From IMG/VR virus record IMGVR_UViG_3300036771_000052, positions 33,862-97,861 of that record: a stretch of 64,000 nucleotides of DNA; one strand, given 5' to 3'. Position numbers and translations under genes: made by a program. This DNA is from a virus. Positions 47,829-56,461 of the stretch are shown in pieces; position 1 is the first letter of the stretch; every line of letters begins with the position of its first letter. Below the pieces are notes generated by a model. That model was not told the DNA's origin. It did no database searches and was given only the letters and a program-made list of their open reading frames with translations.

Positions 47829-48880
47829 TGGGGATGCGGATTTTGACGCTCCAGCAGCAGCTTCAGGAGCTTGGGAGGTTGCGGACGGGGTATGTGGACA
47901 CGTCGGGGAGGAAAGCTCGTCCAGCGCGTTCTGAGACGTGGATTGTGACGTCCCATTCGCAGGACTTCGTGAAGATCGCCGCGGAAACATGGGGTGGGGA
48001 ACCAGAAAAATGGTCACCCCAAGGAGGTGGTGTCGCACAGTGGAGAGTGGTCACCGAACAAGACACCCTTGACGCCATCCTCCCCCCCGGCGATCCTCTA
48101 TCACAATCTTTGGAACTGTGGTCGAAGGGTGGATGCGCGCGTCGTTGCGACGGGATGACGGAGTTACTTTCGGATAAGCCGTGTCTGTGTCGCGCGCAGC
48201 ATGGACAGAATTTCCATGAACAACCCACAGGTGTGGTGTGTGCAGAGTTCACTCGGTTGAATGTTTTTCTTCCCCAGATTCCGGATGTGGGGATTTGGCG
48301 GGTGGAAACTAAATCCCATTATGCTGCTATGGAGATCGCGGGGACTGTGGATGTCATCAAGTCCGCGGTAGGGACAGGTCCGACGATTCCGATTAGGTTG
48401 CGGATTGAGCAGCGGCAACGTAAGTCTGAGGGGCAGACCAAGAAGTTCCCGGTGATCACGGTGGGTTTGCGTGGTGTGAACGCGGAGCAATTGTTTCACA
48501 CTGAGATTTCCCAGGCCGCTCCCCAAGCGATCGAGGCGCCGATCCAAGCTGTCACAGATGGGTCGATCCAGATAGATAGGGATTCCGTGCGCGCCGCGTT
48601 GGAGGCGGCAGAATCGTTGGAGGAGCTGCGGGAGTTGTGGCCGGACGCCATCCAAGCTGGCTGGCAGGGTTTGGCGCGGGAGCTCGCCGCCAGGTTCGAG
48701 CGTCCGGTGAAGGAAGACGACGCCGGTGAGGTGTGGGCTCAAGTGATGCGCGCCGTCCCCGACGACTGGTCAACTTCGCAGACGGAGAAAGAGTTCGAAA
48801 CGTTCTCCAACACCAAAGTTGAGGAGGCCACCGCCGAACAAATCCGGGAGTATCTCGACCATCTTGAGTTCGCCAAGTGA
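47828..48880 (+). CDS. phiC31 gp3-like protein (recombination directionality family)
   Basis: 350 residues. The order MRILTLQQQLQELGRLRTGYVD, SETWIVTSHSQDFVKIAAETWGGEPEKW, a Cys cluster (CARRCDGMTELLSDKPCLC) and RLNVFLPQIPDVGIWRVETKSHYAAMEIAGTVD is a widely found actinophage and ICE protein. phiC31 gp3 of this family is the recombination directionality factor of a serine integrase; here the integrase is a tyrosine type, so it may have another DNA-related role. Confidence 0.6.
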   Translation: MGMRILTLQQQLQELGRLRTGYVDTSGRKARPARSETWIVTSHSQDFVKIAAETWGGEPEKWSPQGGGVAQWRVVTEQDTLDAILPPGDPLSQSLELWSKGGCARRCDGMTELLSDKPCLCRAQHGQNFHEQPTGVVCAEFTRLNVFLPQIPDVGIWRVETKSHYAAMEIAGTVDVIKSAVGTGPTIPIRLRIEQRQRKSEGQTKKFPVITVGLRGVNAEQLFHTEISQAAPQAIEAPIQAVTDGSIQIDRDSVRAALEAAESLEELRELWPDAIQAGWQGLARELAARFERPVKEDDAGEVWAQVMRAVPDDWSTSQTEKEFETFSNTKVEEATAEQIREYLDHLEFAK

Positions 48881-49242
48881 ACGCGGCGTTGAAACACCTC
48901 GGCGCCGTATCGAGGGTGTATGAGATCAAAGCCGACGAGTACGTCACCGTGTGTACGGATTTGGCGGAGGCGAAAGCTGAATACACCCACGCGAAAGCCA
49001 TCTTCAAGATCGAAAAGAAAATCCACTTCCTCAAAATTTCCGACGTGGAATTGGAAACGAGAGCTCACGCCGACGAACACATTGCGGGACTGTATCGGCA
49101 AATGTTGTTGTGTGAAGCCGCGGAAAAATCCCTCGAAGCGAAGTTGCGGCAGTTGAAGGAGCAGCAAGCCAACGGGAGAACCGCGGTGGTGCAAGAGCGT
49201 GAAGTGGATCAGATTCACGCGAATGGGTTGAGTGTGGCCTGA
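48877..49242 (+). CDS. Hypothetical coiled-coil protein, 121 aa
   Basis: GTG in a GTGA overlap. Helical (VTVCTDLAEAKAEYTHAKAIFKIEKKIHFL, EKSLEAKLRQLKEQQ). Similar small helical proteins sit beside Cas4-family nucleases and SSB in actinophages. Function unknown. Confidence 0.5.
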   Translation: MNAALKHLGAVSRVYEIKADEYVTVCTDLAEAKAEYTHAKAIFKIEKKIHFLKISDVELETRAHADEHIAGLYRQMLLCEAAEKSLEAKLRQLKEQQANGRTAVVQEREVDQIHANGLSVA

Positions 49243-49265
49243 ATCAGAAGTTAGCTCGGGACCTG

Positions 49266-49565
49266 GTGAGGGAACGGTCATCGGATTGTTGTGAACGGTG
49301 CGGCCGAGCGCGAGCGAATAATTTGCATCACCGTAAGAACCGTAGCCAGGGAGGTGAATGGACTCCATCTAACTTGCTACACGTCTGTGGGAGTGGCTGT
49401 ACTGGCTGCCATGGGTACATAGGAAGTAACCCCACGGAGAGTTATGAACAGGGGTGGATGGTTCGTAGGATCGATGATCCATCTAAGACCCCTGTGTGGT
49501 TGTTCGGTTGGGGATTTGTGTACCTAACTGACTCAGGGAAGATTGAACTGTTCGAGGAGACATGA
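49266..49565 (+). CDS. HNH endonuclease
   Basis: 99 residues, GTG start. CCERCGRARANNLHHRKNRSQGG gives the first Cys pair and the catalytic His-His, SNLLHVCGSGCTGCHGYIG gives the Asn, second Cys pair and last His of the HNH fold. A small free-standing nuclease; could be a homing endonuclease or a recombination/packaging nuclease. Confidence 0.8.
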   Translation: MRERSSDCCERCGRARANNLHHRKNRSQGGEWTPSNLLHVCGSGCTGCHGYIGSNPTESYEQGWMVRRIDDPSKTPVWLFGWGFVYLTDSGKIELFEET

Positions 49566-49927
49566 TGGACCTGAAAGATGTTCAGATCACCGTCGAACCG
49601 TATGTTGGGAAACTCACCGGGTTAGCGACGTCGAACGATATTGCGGAGTTTATGGTGGAGCAGGGGGTTCGCGCTCTCCCGGGGAACGCGATGTCGTGCG
49701 CTATCGCCGTCTACATTTCCAATGAGACGGGTTTGAAGGTTCGGGTGGATCGGAACGCTATCGCCGTTCAACATCCCGACGGGGACCAGCACATGGGTTA
49801 CTCGGACAAGGGTGTGTGGTGTGAAGAGAATTATGTGAATGTTGGTTGTCACACCGAGGCGATGAAGTCGTTTCTGTGGAAGTTTGACCACTACTACTAT
49901 GCGGACCTCGTCGCCAATTACTCGTAG
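49562..49927 (+). CDS. YPELV-family paralog 1
   Basis: 121 residues. First of six related proteins. The shared plan is: VEPYxxKL, TPxEIRDFLxxEgI (here TSNDIAEFMVEQGV), CAIAVYI, TGLKVRV, a variable middle, then MxxFxxxFDxxxYPELV (here MKSFLWKFDHYYYADLV). Probably an alpha/beta fold of about 110 residues. The middle varies most between copies. Function unknown. Confidence 0.6.
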   Translation: MMDLKDVQITVEPYVGKLTGLATSNDIAEFMVEQGVRALPGNAMSCAIAVYISNETGLKVRVDRNAIAVQHPDGDQHMGYSDKGVWCEENYVNVGCHTEAMKSFLWKFDHYYYADLVANYS

Positions 49928-49935
49928 AAGGTGGA

Positions 49936-50265
49936 ATGATGGATGTCGAGACAATCCGCGCCGACCTCCTCCCCTATGTGGAGAAACTCCGCGCGCTCCA
50001 CACACCCGAAGAGATCAGAGACTTCCTCCTACACGAAGAGGTGAAAGCGCAGCAGAGCAAAGCGACCGGGTGCGCCATCGCTGTGTATCTGTTCGAACAC
50101 ACTAATCATGTGGTGGGGGTGTCGCAGAATCATATTTATGCGTTCACTGAGGCGTTGGGTGGTCAGTCGGTGTGTTCGTGGCCGGTTGTGGCTGACACCA
50201 GCGAGGCCATGAAGCAGTTTGTGTATAACTTCGACGATGGATTCTATCCGGAATTGCTGGGATAA
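49936..50265 (+). CDS. YPELV-family paralog 2
   Basis: 109 residues: LLPYVEKLRALHTPEEIRDFLLHEEV, GCAIAVYLFEHTNHVVGV, MKQFVYNFDDGFYPELLG. GGTGGAA lies nine bases upstream of the ATG. Shortest member together with the 58153 copy. Confidence 0.6.
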   Translation: MMDVETIRADLLPYVEKLRALHTPEEIRDFLLHEEVKAQQSKATGCAIAVYLFEHTNHVVGVSQNHIYAFTEALGGQSVCSWPVVADTSEAMKQFVYNFDDGFYPELLG

Positions 50266-50693
50266 TGAAAACACAAGTGGCGACGGACATGATCATAGAG
50301 GCGATTCGTCCTCTAATGCCGCAGGGGGAACGTGCGGTTTGGGATGCGAGGATTGCGGAGCGTCGCGCAAGATTGCTGGCGCGGAACGATCCCGATCTGG
50401 TGATGGCGATCGCACCGTATGTCAACAAGTTGACTGACATGAAAACCGCGGACGAGATCAGAGATTTCCTCGCCGCTGAAGAAATCCAAGCGGTCCCAAA
50501 CGTTGGTGACAAGTGTGCGGTGGCGGAGTATGTCACGTCGAGGTCGGGTTACGAGGTGTCGGTGACATATGTGTCACTGTCGTGTAAAGATGAGAACAGT
50601 TCGTTGTGGCTTCCTCATAGTGAGCCGATGCGGGAGTTCGTGAGGAATTTCGACGTCGGTAAATACCCGGAGTTGGTGAAAAACGATGACTGA
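50265..50693 (+). CDS. YPELV-family paralog 3
   Basis: 142 residues with an added N-terminal helix (about 35 residues, RLMPQGERAVWDARIAERRAR). Then IAPYVNKLTDMKTADEIRDF, KCAVAEYVTSRSGYEVSV and MREFVRNFDVGKYPELV. Starts on the last base of the preceding stop. Confidence 0.6.
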   Translation: MKTQVATDMIIEAIRPLMPQGERAVWDARIAERRARLLARNDPDLVMAIAPYVNKLTDMKTADEIRDFLAAEEIQAVPNVGDKCAVAEYVTSRSGYEVSVTYVSLSCKDENSSLWLPHSEPMREFVRNFDVGKYPELVKNDD

Positions 50694-51087
50694 GGACACT
50701 CTCGCAGCCGAGTTCAAGATCTATAAGGAGGAGTATGAGGAGAAGATCGCCACTCTGAGGTTCGACATCGAACCGTACTACACCAAGCTAAAAGGTATGG
50801 CGACACCGGCGGAGCTCAGGAAATTTTTTGGCGACGAAGGGATACAGGGTCAACAGCGTGACGGCAACAGATGTTTAATTGCCGCGTACATTCGGGAGAG
50901 GACGGGACATACGGTGGCGGTGTCCGGGTCGGGTCAAGTCTTCGATGAAGAAATGTCGGTCGGTTTGTTCGGTTCGTCGAATGCGTTGACGAAATTCGTG
51001 TACTACTTCGATAACGGAAAGTACCCGGAGCTTGTGAAGGATTTCGACAAGTATGGGTATGTGGATGAGAGTGTGGTGGGGTCATGA
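50686..51087 (+). CDS. YPELV-family paralog 4
   Basis: 133 residues: FDIEPYYTKLKGMATPAELRKFFGDEGI, RCLIAAYIRERTGHTVAVSG, LTKFVYYFDNGKYPELVKDFD. Short N-terminal and C-terminal extensions. Overlaps neighbours on both sides. Confidence 0.6.
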   Translation: MTEDTLAAEFKIYKEEYEEKIATLRFDIEPYYTKLKGMATPAELRKFFGDEGIQGQQRDGNRCLIAAYIRERTGHTVAVSGSGQVFDEEMSVGLFGSSNALTKFVYYFDNGKYPELVKDFDKYGYVDESVVGS

Positions 51088-51512
51088 TGAATGTTTTCAG
51101 TTTCGATCATGAAACGTTGGAAGCCTCCGGGTTGACGCTTGAGGATGCGAAGCTGGCGGTTGAGCCGTATCTGCGGAAGCTGAGCGAGTGTTCCACTCCG
51201 GATGAGATCAGAGACATTCTCGTCGGGGAAAAGATCAAGGCAGTGCAGGGTCGGGTGAACAAGTGCGCGGTATCAAAGTATGTGACCCAGAAGACTGATG
51301 TGTTGGTGTGTGTTCACAGTCGAGGCGCGTATATGCCTGAGTTCGGGATAGTGAGGACACCTGGAAAGAGCGGCGGAACTGTTGTTAATTACGCCGGTGA
51401 GTTGCCAGGACATAATGAGGTATTGAGAAGATTTATCAGGAAGTTCGACGACGGTGACTACCCGGAACTGGTTGATCGAGATTATCAAGCATCTGGGGTG
51501 TCTGCGAGTTGA
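51084..51512 (+). CDS. YPELV-family paralog 5
   Basis: 142 residues: LAVEPYLRKLSECSTPDEIRDILVGEKI, KCAVSKYVTQKTDVLVCVH, LRRFIRKFDDGDYPELVDRDY. Longest variable middle of the family (about 35 residues). Confidence 0.6.
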   Translation: MMNVFSFDHETLEASGLTLEDAKLAVEPYLRKLSECSTPDEIRDILVGEKIKAVQGRVNKCAVSKYVTQKTDVLVCVHSRGAYMPEFGIVRTPGKSGGTVVNYAGELPGHNEVLRRFIRKFDDGDYPELVDRDYQASGVSAS

Positions 51513-51706
51513 GTTTGCGGAAGTTGTCCGATAGAGATATTCGGTTGATTCGTCACCGGCGTGCTAGGGGTGCGAATCAGCAGGATTTGGCTGACGAGTT
51601 TCAGTGTGCGCAGTCGACTATTTGCGCGATCGTTACTGGTAGGCGGTATCCGCATTTGGGGGGACCGATTATGCGTCCCCGCATGTATTCACGGAGGATG
51701 CACTGA
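51509..51706 (+). CDS. Small helix-turn-helix protein
   Basis: 65 residues, TTG start overlapping the preceding stop. The core [47 protein letters not shown] is a helix-turn-helix of the XRE/Hin type common in phages, with a basic end. May regulate or aid replication genes that follow. Confidence 0.65.
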   Translation: MSLRKLSDRDIRLIRHRRARGANQQDLADEFQCAQSTICAIVTGRRYPHLGGPIMRPRMYSRRMH

Positions 51707-52125
51707 TGGCGCAAGGCGATGTGAACACCACGATCGTGGGTAATCTCACGGCCGATCCAGAACTAAGACATACTCCGTCGGGTGCGGCGGTCGCCAATTT
51801 CACCGTGGCGTCTACTCCTCGGTCTTATAACAAAGACAGCAAGGAGTGGGAAGACGGCGAGAGTCTTTTCATGCGGTGTTCGATTTGGCGGCAGCCGGCG
51901 GAGCATGTGGCGGAGTCGTTGCAGCGTGGTCACCGTGTCATTGTGACGGGGAAACTAAAGCAACGGTCGTTTGAGACGAAAGAAGGTGAGAAGCGTACCG
52001 TTATCGAGTTGGAGGCTGAGGAGGTGGCTCCGTCGTTGAGGTATGCGACGGCGAAGGTGACTAAGGCTGTTTCTGGGGGTCAGTCTAAGCCTCAGCAGGA
52101 GTGGGAAGATGAGCCGCCGTTCTGA
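51706..52125 (+). CDS. ssb: Single-stranded DNA-binding protein
   Basis: 139 residues. OB fold of the bacterial SSB type: [80 protein letters not shown] short linker and the acidic tip DEPPF that recruits partner proteins follow. It coats single strands during replication and recombination. Starts in a one-base overlap. Confidence 0.95.
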   Translation: MAQGDVNTTIVGNLTADPELRHTPSGAAVANFTVASTPRSYNKDSKEWEDGESLFMRCSIWRQPAEHVAESLQRGHRVIVTGKLKQRSFETKEGEKRTVIELEAEEVAPSLRYATAKVTKAVSGGQSKPQQEWEDEPPF

Positions 52126-52146
52126 TGGACAGGATCGTTTAGCAAA

Positions 52147-52542
52147 ATGACAATCATCCGGGCCAAGATTTCCGAGCTTTCGCTTGCTCTGGCTCAACGA
52201 GGAAACCGCGGTCACTGCGCCATCGCACATAGTCTGGCGATGGAGCACCCCAATTACCGGTACATCAAGGTCGATCGGGACCAGATCAGATTTAGCGACG
52301 TCGATACTCGGTTACGACACGTCTACCGAACACCCCGGAAGGAGCAGAGGTTCATTGATGAGTGGGATGCAGGTGGCACACCTACTCTTGATGAGGTGGT
52401 CCTCACGCCAAAGGATAAGGTCGAGACGATGGTTATGAAAGCTCGACCCCCACGCACTGTTGCGACGGGGCTGAAGCCGGTCAAGCCACCGAGGGAGCCT
52501 GGCTCACGTACATACAGATCGCTGGCGAGGGCTGGTCGATGA
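52147..52542 (+). CDS. Hypothetical protein, paralog of the 30920 gene
   Basis: 131 residues. Shares GHCAIAHSLAMEHPNYRYIKVDRDQIRF, LRHVYRTPRKEQRFIDEWDAG with the 30920 product; the C-terminal part is basic and Pro-rich in both. Less GC-rich codon use than SSB. Function unknown. Confidence 0.6.
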   Translation: MTIIRAKISELSLALAQRGNRGHCAIAHSLAMEHPNYRYIKVDRDQIRFSDVDTRLRHVYRTPRKEQRFIDEWDAGGTPTLDEVVLTPKDKVETMVMKARPPRTVATGLKPVKPPREPGSRTYRSLARAGR

Positions 52543-53123
52543 TGTCAGGTCAGCAGACAGTCACCGAGCGCATCAGGTGGTGCGAAGCGGAGGCGCAGCG
52601 ACTCAGCACTTCGGCGGATGGTCTGCGCTGGGAAGCGGCCGAGCTGATTGCGGCCGAGCTGGAGAGCGGGAAGACTCAGCGGCAGTTGGCCGAGGAGATC
52701 GGCAAGAGCGTCATGCACGTCAACTATATGAACAAAGTCTGGGCCGTACACCATGGTGTACAAGATGGATCAAGGTCTTTCGACTCCTACTACCAAGAGG
52801 TAAAGCGCGCCACATCTGGTGTGGATGAGTCGGAGCTTACATCTTCGCCGCAGCCTCAGTCTCCGGCACCGTCACTGTCGTCCAAGGCGAGTTCGCCATT
52901 ACCCTCAGGCGATGACGACGCGCCAATCAGAGCGCCTGGCTTACCGCCTGTGTGCCGAGCTAAAGACATTCGAGAGGAGATCATCACCCGACTGGCCTTT
53001 CCAGAAAAGGAGCTTGTGGCGATCTGCAATGAGGGCTTAACGGTTGATGAATTATACCTAGTACACGAAGTACTCCGGCGTCTACTTGACGAGATAGAAA
53101 GTTTGATTCACAAGAGTCAATGA
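52539..53123 (+). CDS. Helix-turn-helix protein with disordered linker
   Basis: 194 residues. ERIRWCEAEAQRLSTSADGLRWEAAELIAAELESGKTQRQLAEEIGKSVMHVNYMNKVW is a helical domain ending in a helix-turn-helix, like partition or replication helper proteins. A Ser/Pro linker (110-140) and a helical end follow. Sits next to the 52147 paralog, as the 30006 gene sits next to 30920. Confidence 0.55.
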   Translation: MMSGQQTVTERIRWCEAEAQRLSTSADGLRWEAAELIAAELESGKTQRQLAEEIGKSVMHVNYMNKVWAVHHGVQDGSRSFDSYYQEVKRATSGVDESELTSSPQPQSPAPSLSSKASSPLPSGDDDAPIRAPGLPPVCRAKDIREEIITRLAFPEKELVAICNEGLTVDELYLVHEVLRRLLDEIESLIHKSQ

Positions 53124-53572
53124 GCGCTGACGAGAGGACGTTCCAACGCGACCTCACCTACGGACTGTGGCACCGGTGGAGAAACATTAAACAGTTCGTG
53201 GGTGAGGACGCCAAGTTTTTGACGCAGATCGATATCGATTTCTGCGAGTACTGCATCCACTGTAACACCCCCCTAGCGTTGATCGAGACCCAAAGATCAG
53301 TACGTGATCCGAAGAACGCTCGGGTGACGGAGAACCTGGCAAGGATGGCTGGGATCGAGGCGTATAGCGTGTCGTATGCGGTGGGCTCGGAGGGTGTGAT
53401 TGAATCGTTCCGGGTCCGGCAGTTGGCTCCTGTGCGGAGTGAGGTGTTCACGTTGACACCGTACATGTATGCGCGGTTTATCCGTTCTCTACGAGTCGGT
53501 CATAAGTGTGGAGAGAAGGATGATTGTCAACACGACCGGTCATCCGGAGTCGGAGTACAACGAGCTAGTTAG
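53120..53572 (+). CDS. Hypothetical protein with Cys cluster, 150 aa
   Basis: Contains CEYCIHCNTPLALIETQ, a possible zinc knuckle, then VTENLARMAGIEAYSVSYAV and VFTLTPYMYARFIRSLR. Resembles small actinophage proteins preceding the replication initiator. Function unknown. Confidence 0.5.
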   Translation: MSADERTFQRDLTYGLWHRWRNIKQFVGEDAKFLTQIDIDFCEYCIHCNTPLALIETQRSVRDPKNARVTENLARMAGIEAYSVSYAVGSEGVIESFRVRQLAPVRSEVFTLTPYMYARFIRSLRVGHKCGEKDDCQHDRSSGVGVQRAS

Positions 53573-53729
53573 GCAGTTGGCTGATCCAGCTGTGGTTCGA
53601 GCGTTTTGGGAGGGTGAGCGTCCGGAGAACTGGCCGGACGCTGTACCTTTTCCGTCTGTGGTTGTGGTGTTGTCGAAGAATTGGGTTCAGGAGCGTCGGG
53701 AAGAGCTCGGGTTATCAACGCGTCGTTAG
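53520..53729 (+). CDS. Hypothetical protein, 69 aa
   Basis: ATG 53520 preceded by GAGAAGG; overlaps the preceding gene by 53 bases. Helical with acidic and Trp residues (NELVRQLADPAVVRAFWEGERPENWPD). Function unknown. Confidence 0.45.
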   Translation: MIVNTTGHPESEYNELVRQLADPAVVRAFWEGERPENWPDAVPFPSVVVVLSKNWVQERREELGLSTRR

Positions 53730-53761
53730 TGAGAGGGGACCGTCATTCCCCGGGGTTCGCT

Positions 53762-54832
53762 ATGACCTGGTTTCAGGTTGATGACTGCCTTTCGGATCAT
53801 CGGAAGGTCAGGAAGTTGGGTGACGACAGGTTACTTGCTGTCGGTTTGTGGACGTTGTGTGGTTCATGGTGTGGCGCGAATTTGACGGATGGGTTTGTGC
53901 CGTTGGAGGTTGTTGATCGGTGGGACCCTGGGTTGAAGGTTGCGTCGAAGTTGGTGGAGGTGGGGTTGTGGTGTGAGGGTTCGTTGGATGGGGAGGCGGG
54001 TTTCAGGTTTCACGGGTGGGGTGAGTATCAGCTCACGCGTGAGGAGGTTTTGCGGCGTCGTGCGGATGCTCGGGAGCGGATGCGTCGGTATCGGGAGCGG
54101 CGTGATGTGGAGCTTGCGGAAGATTTCCGTCCCGGAAACAATGTAGAGAGTGACACGTCACTCTTTGAAGGATTTTTGAATACTTCAGAAGAAACGCGTC
54201 ACAACACTGAAGAAACGCGTCACAACACGAACGGAAAAGTCAACCTTCCTGGTCAAACGGGTAGAGACGCGTCACTCTATTCATTAGGTGAGCAAAGTAG
54301 TGACGCTGCCCCTACCCTACCCTACCTAAAGAATAAAAAGACTTCTTCGTCCAAGACGAAGGAATTTCAGGAAGAGGCGGTGTTCACCGAGTTCTGGAAC
54401 GCTTATCCTCGGAAGCAGCAGAAGCAGGACGCCAGGAAGGCGTGGATGCAGCAACGTCGGAAGGGGACCTCTCCGCGGGAATTGATCGACGGTGCGAGAG
54501 GCTACGCCGAGTACCACCGACAGCGAGGGACTGACCGTGAATTCATCAAGCTTCCCGCCTCCTGGCTTCGCGCTGGAGGCCACGAAGACCACCAACCCAC
54601 CCAACCATCCCAACCCGACACCCGGGAGCCTGTAGACGTCCTCAGAGCGTTTTGGAAAGCCGCCGATGCGCAAGCCGTCGCAACCATCCTCCGCATCCCG
54701 TTCATCCACCGCGACCCACCACCGTCCGACACCACCCCGAGAGACAAATGGGTCCGTGAGTACAAACAATCCTGGATCACGGACCACTTCGAAGCCGCCG
54801 TTGAAGCCTTGAAGAAATCCAGGGAGCAATGA
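53762..54832 (+). CDS. Replication initiator / helicase-loader-like protein
   Basis: 356 residues from ATG 53762. The N-terminal domain (MTWFQVDDCLSDHRKVRKLGDDRLLAVGLWTL to about 110) is the winged-helix of phage replisome organisers. A coiled basic stretch (RRRADARERMRRYRERRD) and a low-complexity linker, which contains the iterons, follow. The C-terminal domain (FTEFWNAYPRKQQKQDARKAW, DREFIKLPASWL) is typical of phage replication proteins and DnaB loaders. Overlaps dnaB as ATGA. Confidence 0.8.
   Translation: MTWFQVDDCLSDHRKVRKLGDDRLLAVGLWTLCGSWCGANLTDGFVPLEVVDRWDPGLKVASKLVEVGLWCEGSLDGEAGFRFHGWGEYQLTREEVLRRRADARERMRRYRERRDVELAEDFRPGNNVESDTSLFEGFLNTSEETRHNTEETRHNTNGKVNLPGQTGRDASLYSLGEQSSDAAPTLPYLKNKKTSSSKTKEFQEEAVFTEFWNAYPRKQQKQDARKAWMQQRRKGTSPRELIDGARGYAEYHRQRGTDREFIKLPASWLRAGGHEDHQPTQPSQPDTREPVDVLRAFWKAADAQAVATILRIPFIHRDPPPSDTTPRDKWVREYKQSWITDHFEAAVEALKKSREQ
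54147..54360. other. Putative origin of replication with iterons
   Basis: Inside the initiator gene. Copies of a RACRCGTCAC element: within the palindrome AGAGTGACACGTCACTCT (54147-54164), in two tandem 21-bp repeats (54190-54210 and 54211-54231, core GAAACGCGTCACAACAC), in TAGAGACGCGTCACTCTA (54262-54279), and one inverted near 54298. An A-rich stretch (54329-54345) follows, suitable for unwinding. The layout copies the lambda O gene, where the origin lies within its initiator. Confidence 0.7.
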
Positions 54833-56112
54833 CCGAGTTCACCGAGTTCGAACTACGTTCCGAGCCGGCCGAGAAAGCGTTGATCGGCTGTCTCGGGTTC
54901 CACGGCACCGAGATGCGTCACATCATGGAAGCTGTCTCCCCCGAAGACTTCTACCGACCCGCTCGGGAAGACGTGTGGCGCGCCGCGAGGAAACTCGTCT
55001 CCGCCGGGGAGCCGGTCGATCCGGTTGCGATCATGAGGTTGCTCCACGCCGATGGACACCTCAACCACGCCATCGAACAGTTGGTGGCGGTGGAGATGAC
55101 CACGTCGTGTCCCGTCGAGATCGCTGGTCGTTACTCCGAAACCGTCGTCGAGCTCGCCAGGAAACGTGAGCAGTACCGTGCGTTTCAGCGAGCGTTCGAG
55201 ATCATCACCACCCATCCCGGCAGCGCCAGTGAAACCCTCGCTCTTGCGCGGTCGGAGCTGGACAAGCTCGTAACGAGGGATGATGATCCGTCCACGTTGA
55301 ACTGGCGTCAGCTCGTGGACGAGTTTGAGAACACTCACGCGCCGGGTGGAGCGAGTGAGGGTGTCCCTACTCCGTGGTGGGAGCTGGATATGTTGTTGGG
55401 TGGGTTGTTCGGTTCCCGGATGTACATCATCGGTGGTCGTCCTGGCCAGGGTAAAAGTACGGTTGCGTTGTTGTGGGCTATGCATGCCGCGAAAGAATCC
55501 GGACAGCAGGTTCTGATTTTTTCGAAGGAGATGCCGTCGGTTGATGTGACCGGAAGGTTGTTCGCCGCCGCGGTCGAAGTATCGTTGAATGAGATCGCCG
55601 CTCGACGGCTGTCTCCTGAGTCGAAACGTCGCATCAGGGACTGGACGAACAAAGTTGGGAACCTCCCGCTAAGGGTCAACGCGAAGCCGTGTAGCTTGTC
55701 CCAAATCAAGAACCAAGCACGCGCTCAAGCAACCCGCACCGGTTTGAACATGCTGGTGGTGGACTACCTTCAACTGGTCAGAGCGGACTCGGGGAGAAAC
55801 CGTGAACAGGAGGTTGGTCAGGTGTCGAGAGAATTGAAAGAGCTCGCCATGGAACTGGATACGATCCTTGTTGTCCCGGCGCAGTTGAACCGAGGTTCCG
55901 TCACCAGAACCGACCCGAAACCCACCATGTCAGACCTCCGCGACAGTGGCCAGATCGAACAAGACGCCGACGCGGTGATTCTTTTGTATCGTCCGTTGGA
56001 TGAGCAAGGTCAACCCACCCGCGGGATCGATTTGTTGGTGGATAAGAATCGTCATGGTCCGACGGGTTCGGTTCATTTGGATTGGCGCGGCGAGTACGGG
56101 ATGATCCAATGA
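54829..56112 (+). CDS. dnaB: Replicative DNA helicase, DnaB type
   Basis: 427 residues. N-terminal DnaB domain (AEKALIGCLGFHGTEMRHIMEAVSPEDFYRPAREDVWRAA). RecA-like helicase domain: Walker A GGRPGQGKST, FSKEMPSVDVTGRLFAA, Walker B MLVVDYLQLV, sensor LVVPAQLNRGS, DLRDSGQIEQDADAVILLYR and an end KNRHGPTGSV. Forms a hexamer that unwinds the fork, loaded by the preceding gene's product. Confidence 0.95.
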   Translation: MTEFTEFELRSEPAEKALIGCLGFHGTEMRHIMEAVSPEDFYRPAREDVWRAARKLVSAGEPVDPVAIMRLLHADGHLNHAIEQLVAVEMTTSCPVEIAGRYSETVVELARKREQYRAFQRAFEIITTHPGSASETLALARSELDKLVTRDDDPSTLNWRQLVDEFENTHAPGGASEGVPTPWWELDMLLGGLFGSRMYIIGGRPGQGKSTVALLWAMHAAKESGQQVLIFSKEMPSVDVTGRLFAAAVEVSLNEIAARRLSPESKRRIRDWTNKVGNLPLRVNAKPCSLSQIKNQARAQATRTGLNMLVVDYLQLVRADSGRNREQEVGQVSRELKELAMELDTILVVPAQLNRGSVTRTDPKPTMSDLRDSGQIEQDADAVILLYRPLDEQGQPTRGIDLLVDKNRHGPTGSVHLDWRGEYGMIQ

Positions 56113-56393
56113 TTCGACCCTCCGTCGACCGAACCATAGAACTCATGAAGAAACTCTCCGAGGTTGATAATCCGGATTTTGAGATGATGGACCTCCTTGC
56201 GGTGGCGGAGTATGTGAACTTCGACCACCAGTCCATCGGTGATGAGTATTCCGATAAGCTTGGGTGGGGTGAGTGTGAAACCTGCGGTACACGATGGCCG
56301 TGTACCCCGTGGATTCGTTTAGAGGTGGCGTTAACGGAGTGGCTGATTAAAGCGGTGAACCGTGGGATCGCATGCATGCAGTCAATCTCGTAA
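56109..56393 (+). CDS. Hypothetical protein, 94 aa
   Basis: ATG overlaps the dnaB stop. Helical N-terminus and a C-x2-C...C motif (GECETCGTRWPCTPW), followed by a helix. Probably zinc-binding; such proteins are frequent in this region of actinophages. Confidence 0.55.
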   Translation: MIRPSVDRTIELMKKLSEVDNPDFEMMDLLAVAEYVNFDHQSIGDEYSDKLGWGECETCGTRWPCTPWIRLEVALTEWLIKAVNRGIACMQSIS

Positions 56394-56461
56394 CACTGTG
56401 GTATGTGACGGTGGCGACGGCGGCGATGGTCATCACTGCGGGATCGTTTCATAAGTGGTAG
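56372..56461 (+). CDS. Possible 29-aa membrane micropeptide
   Basis: ATG 56372 inside the end of the preceding gene; one hydrophobic helix (LVTLWYVTVATAAMVITAG) and a short end. Composition and location in a tightly packed operon suggest translation, but evidence is slight. Confidence 0.3.
   Translation: MHAVNLVTLWYVTVATAAMVITAGSFHKW

Noticed and set aside
47828-48880. Firm call as recombination directionality factor
   Set aside because: The family contains phiC31 gp3, but the phage has a tyrosine integrase with its own Xis, so the role is left open.
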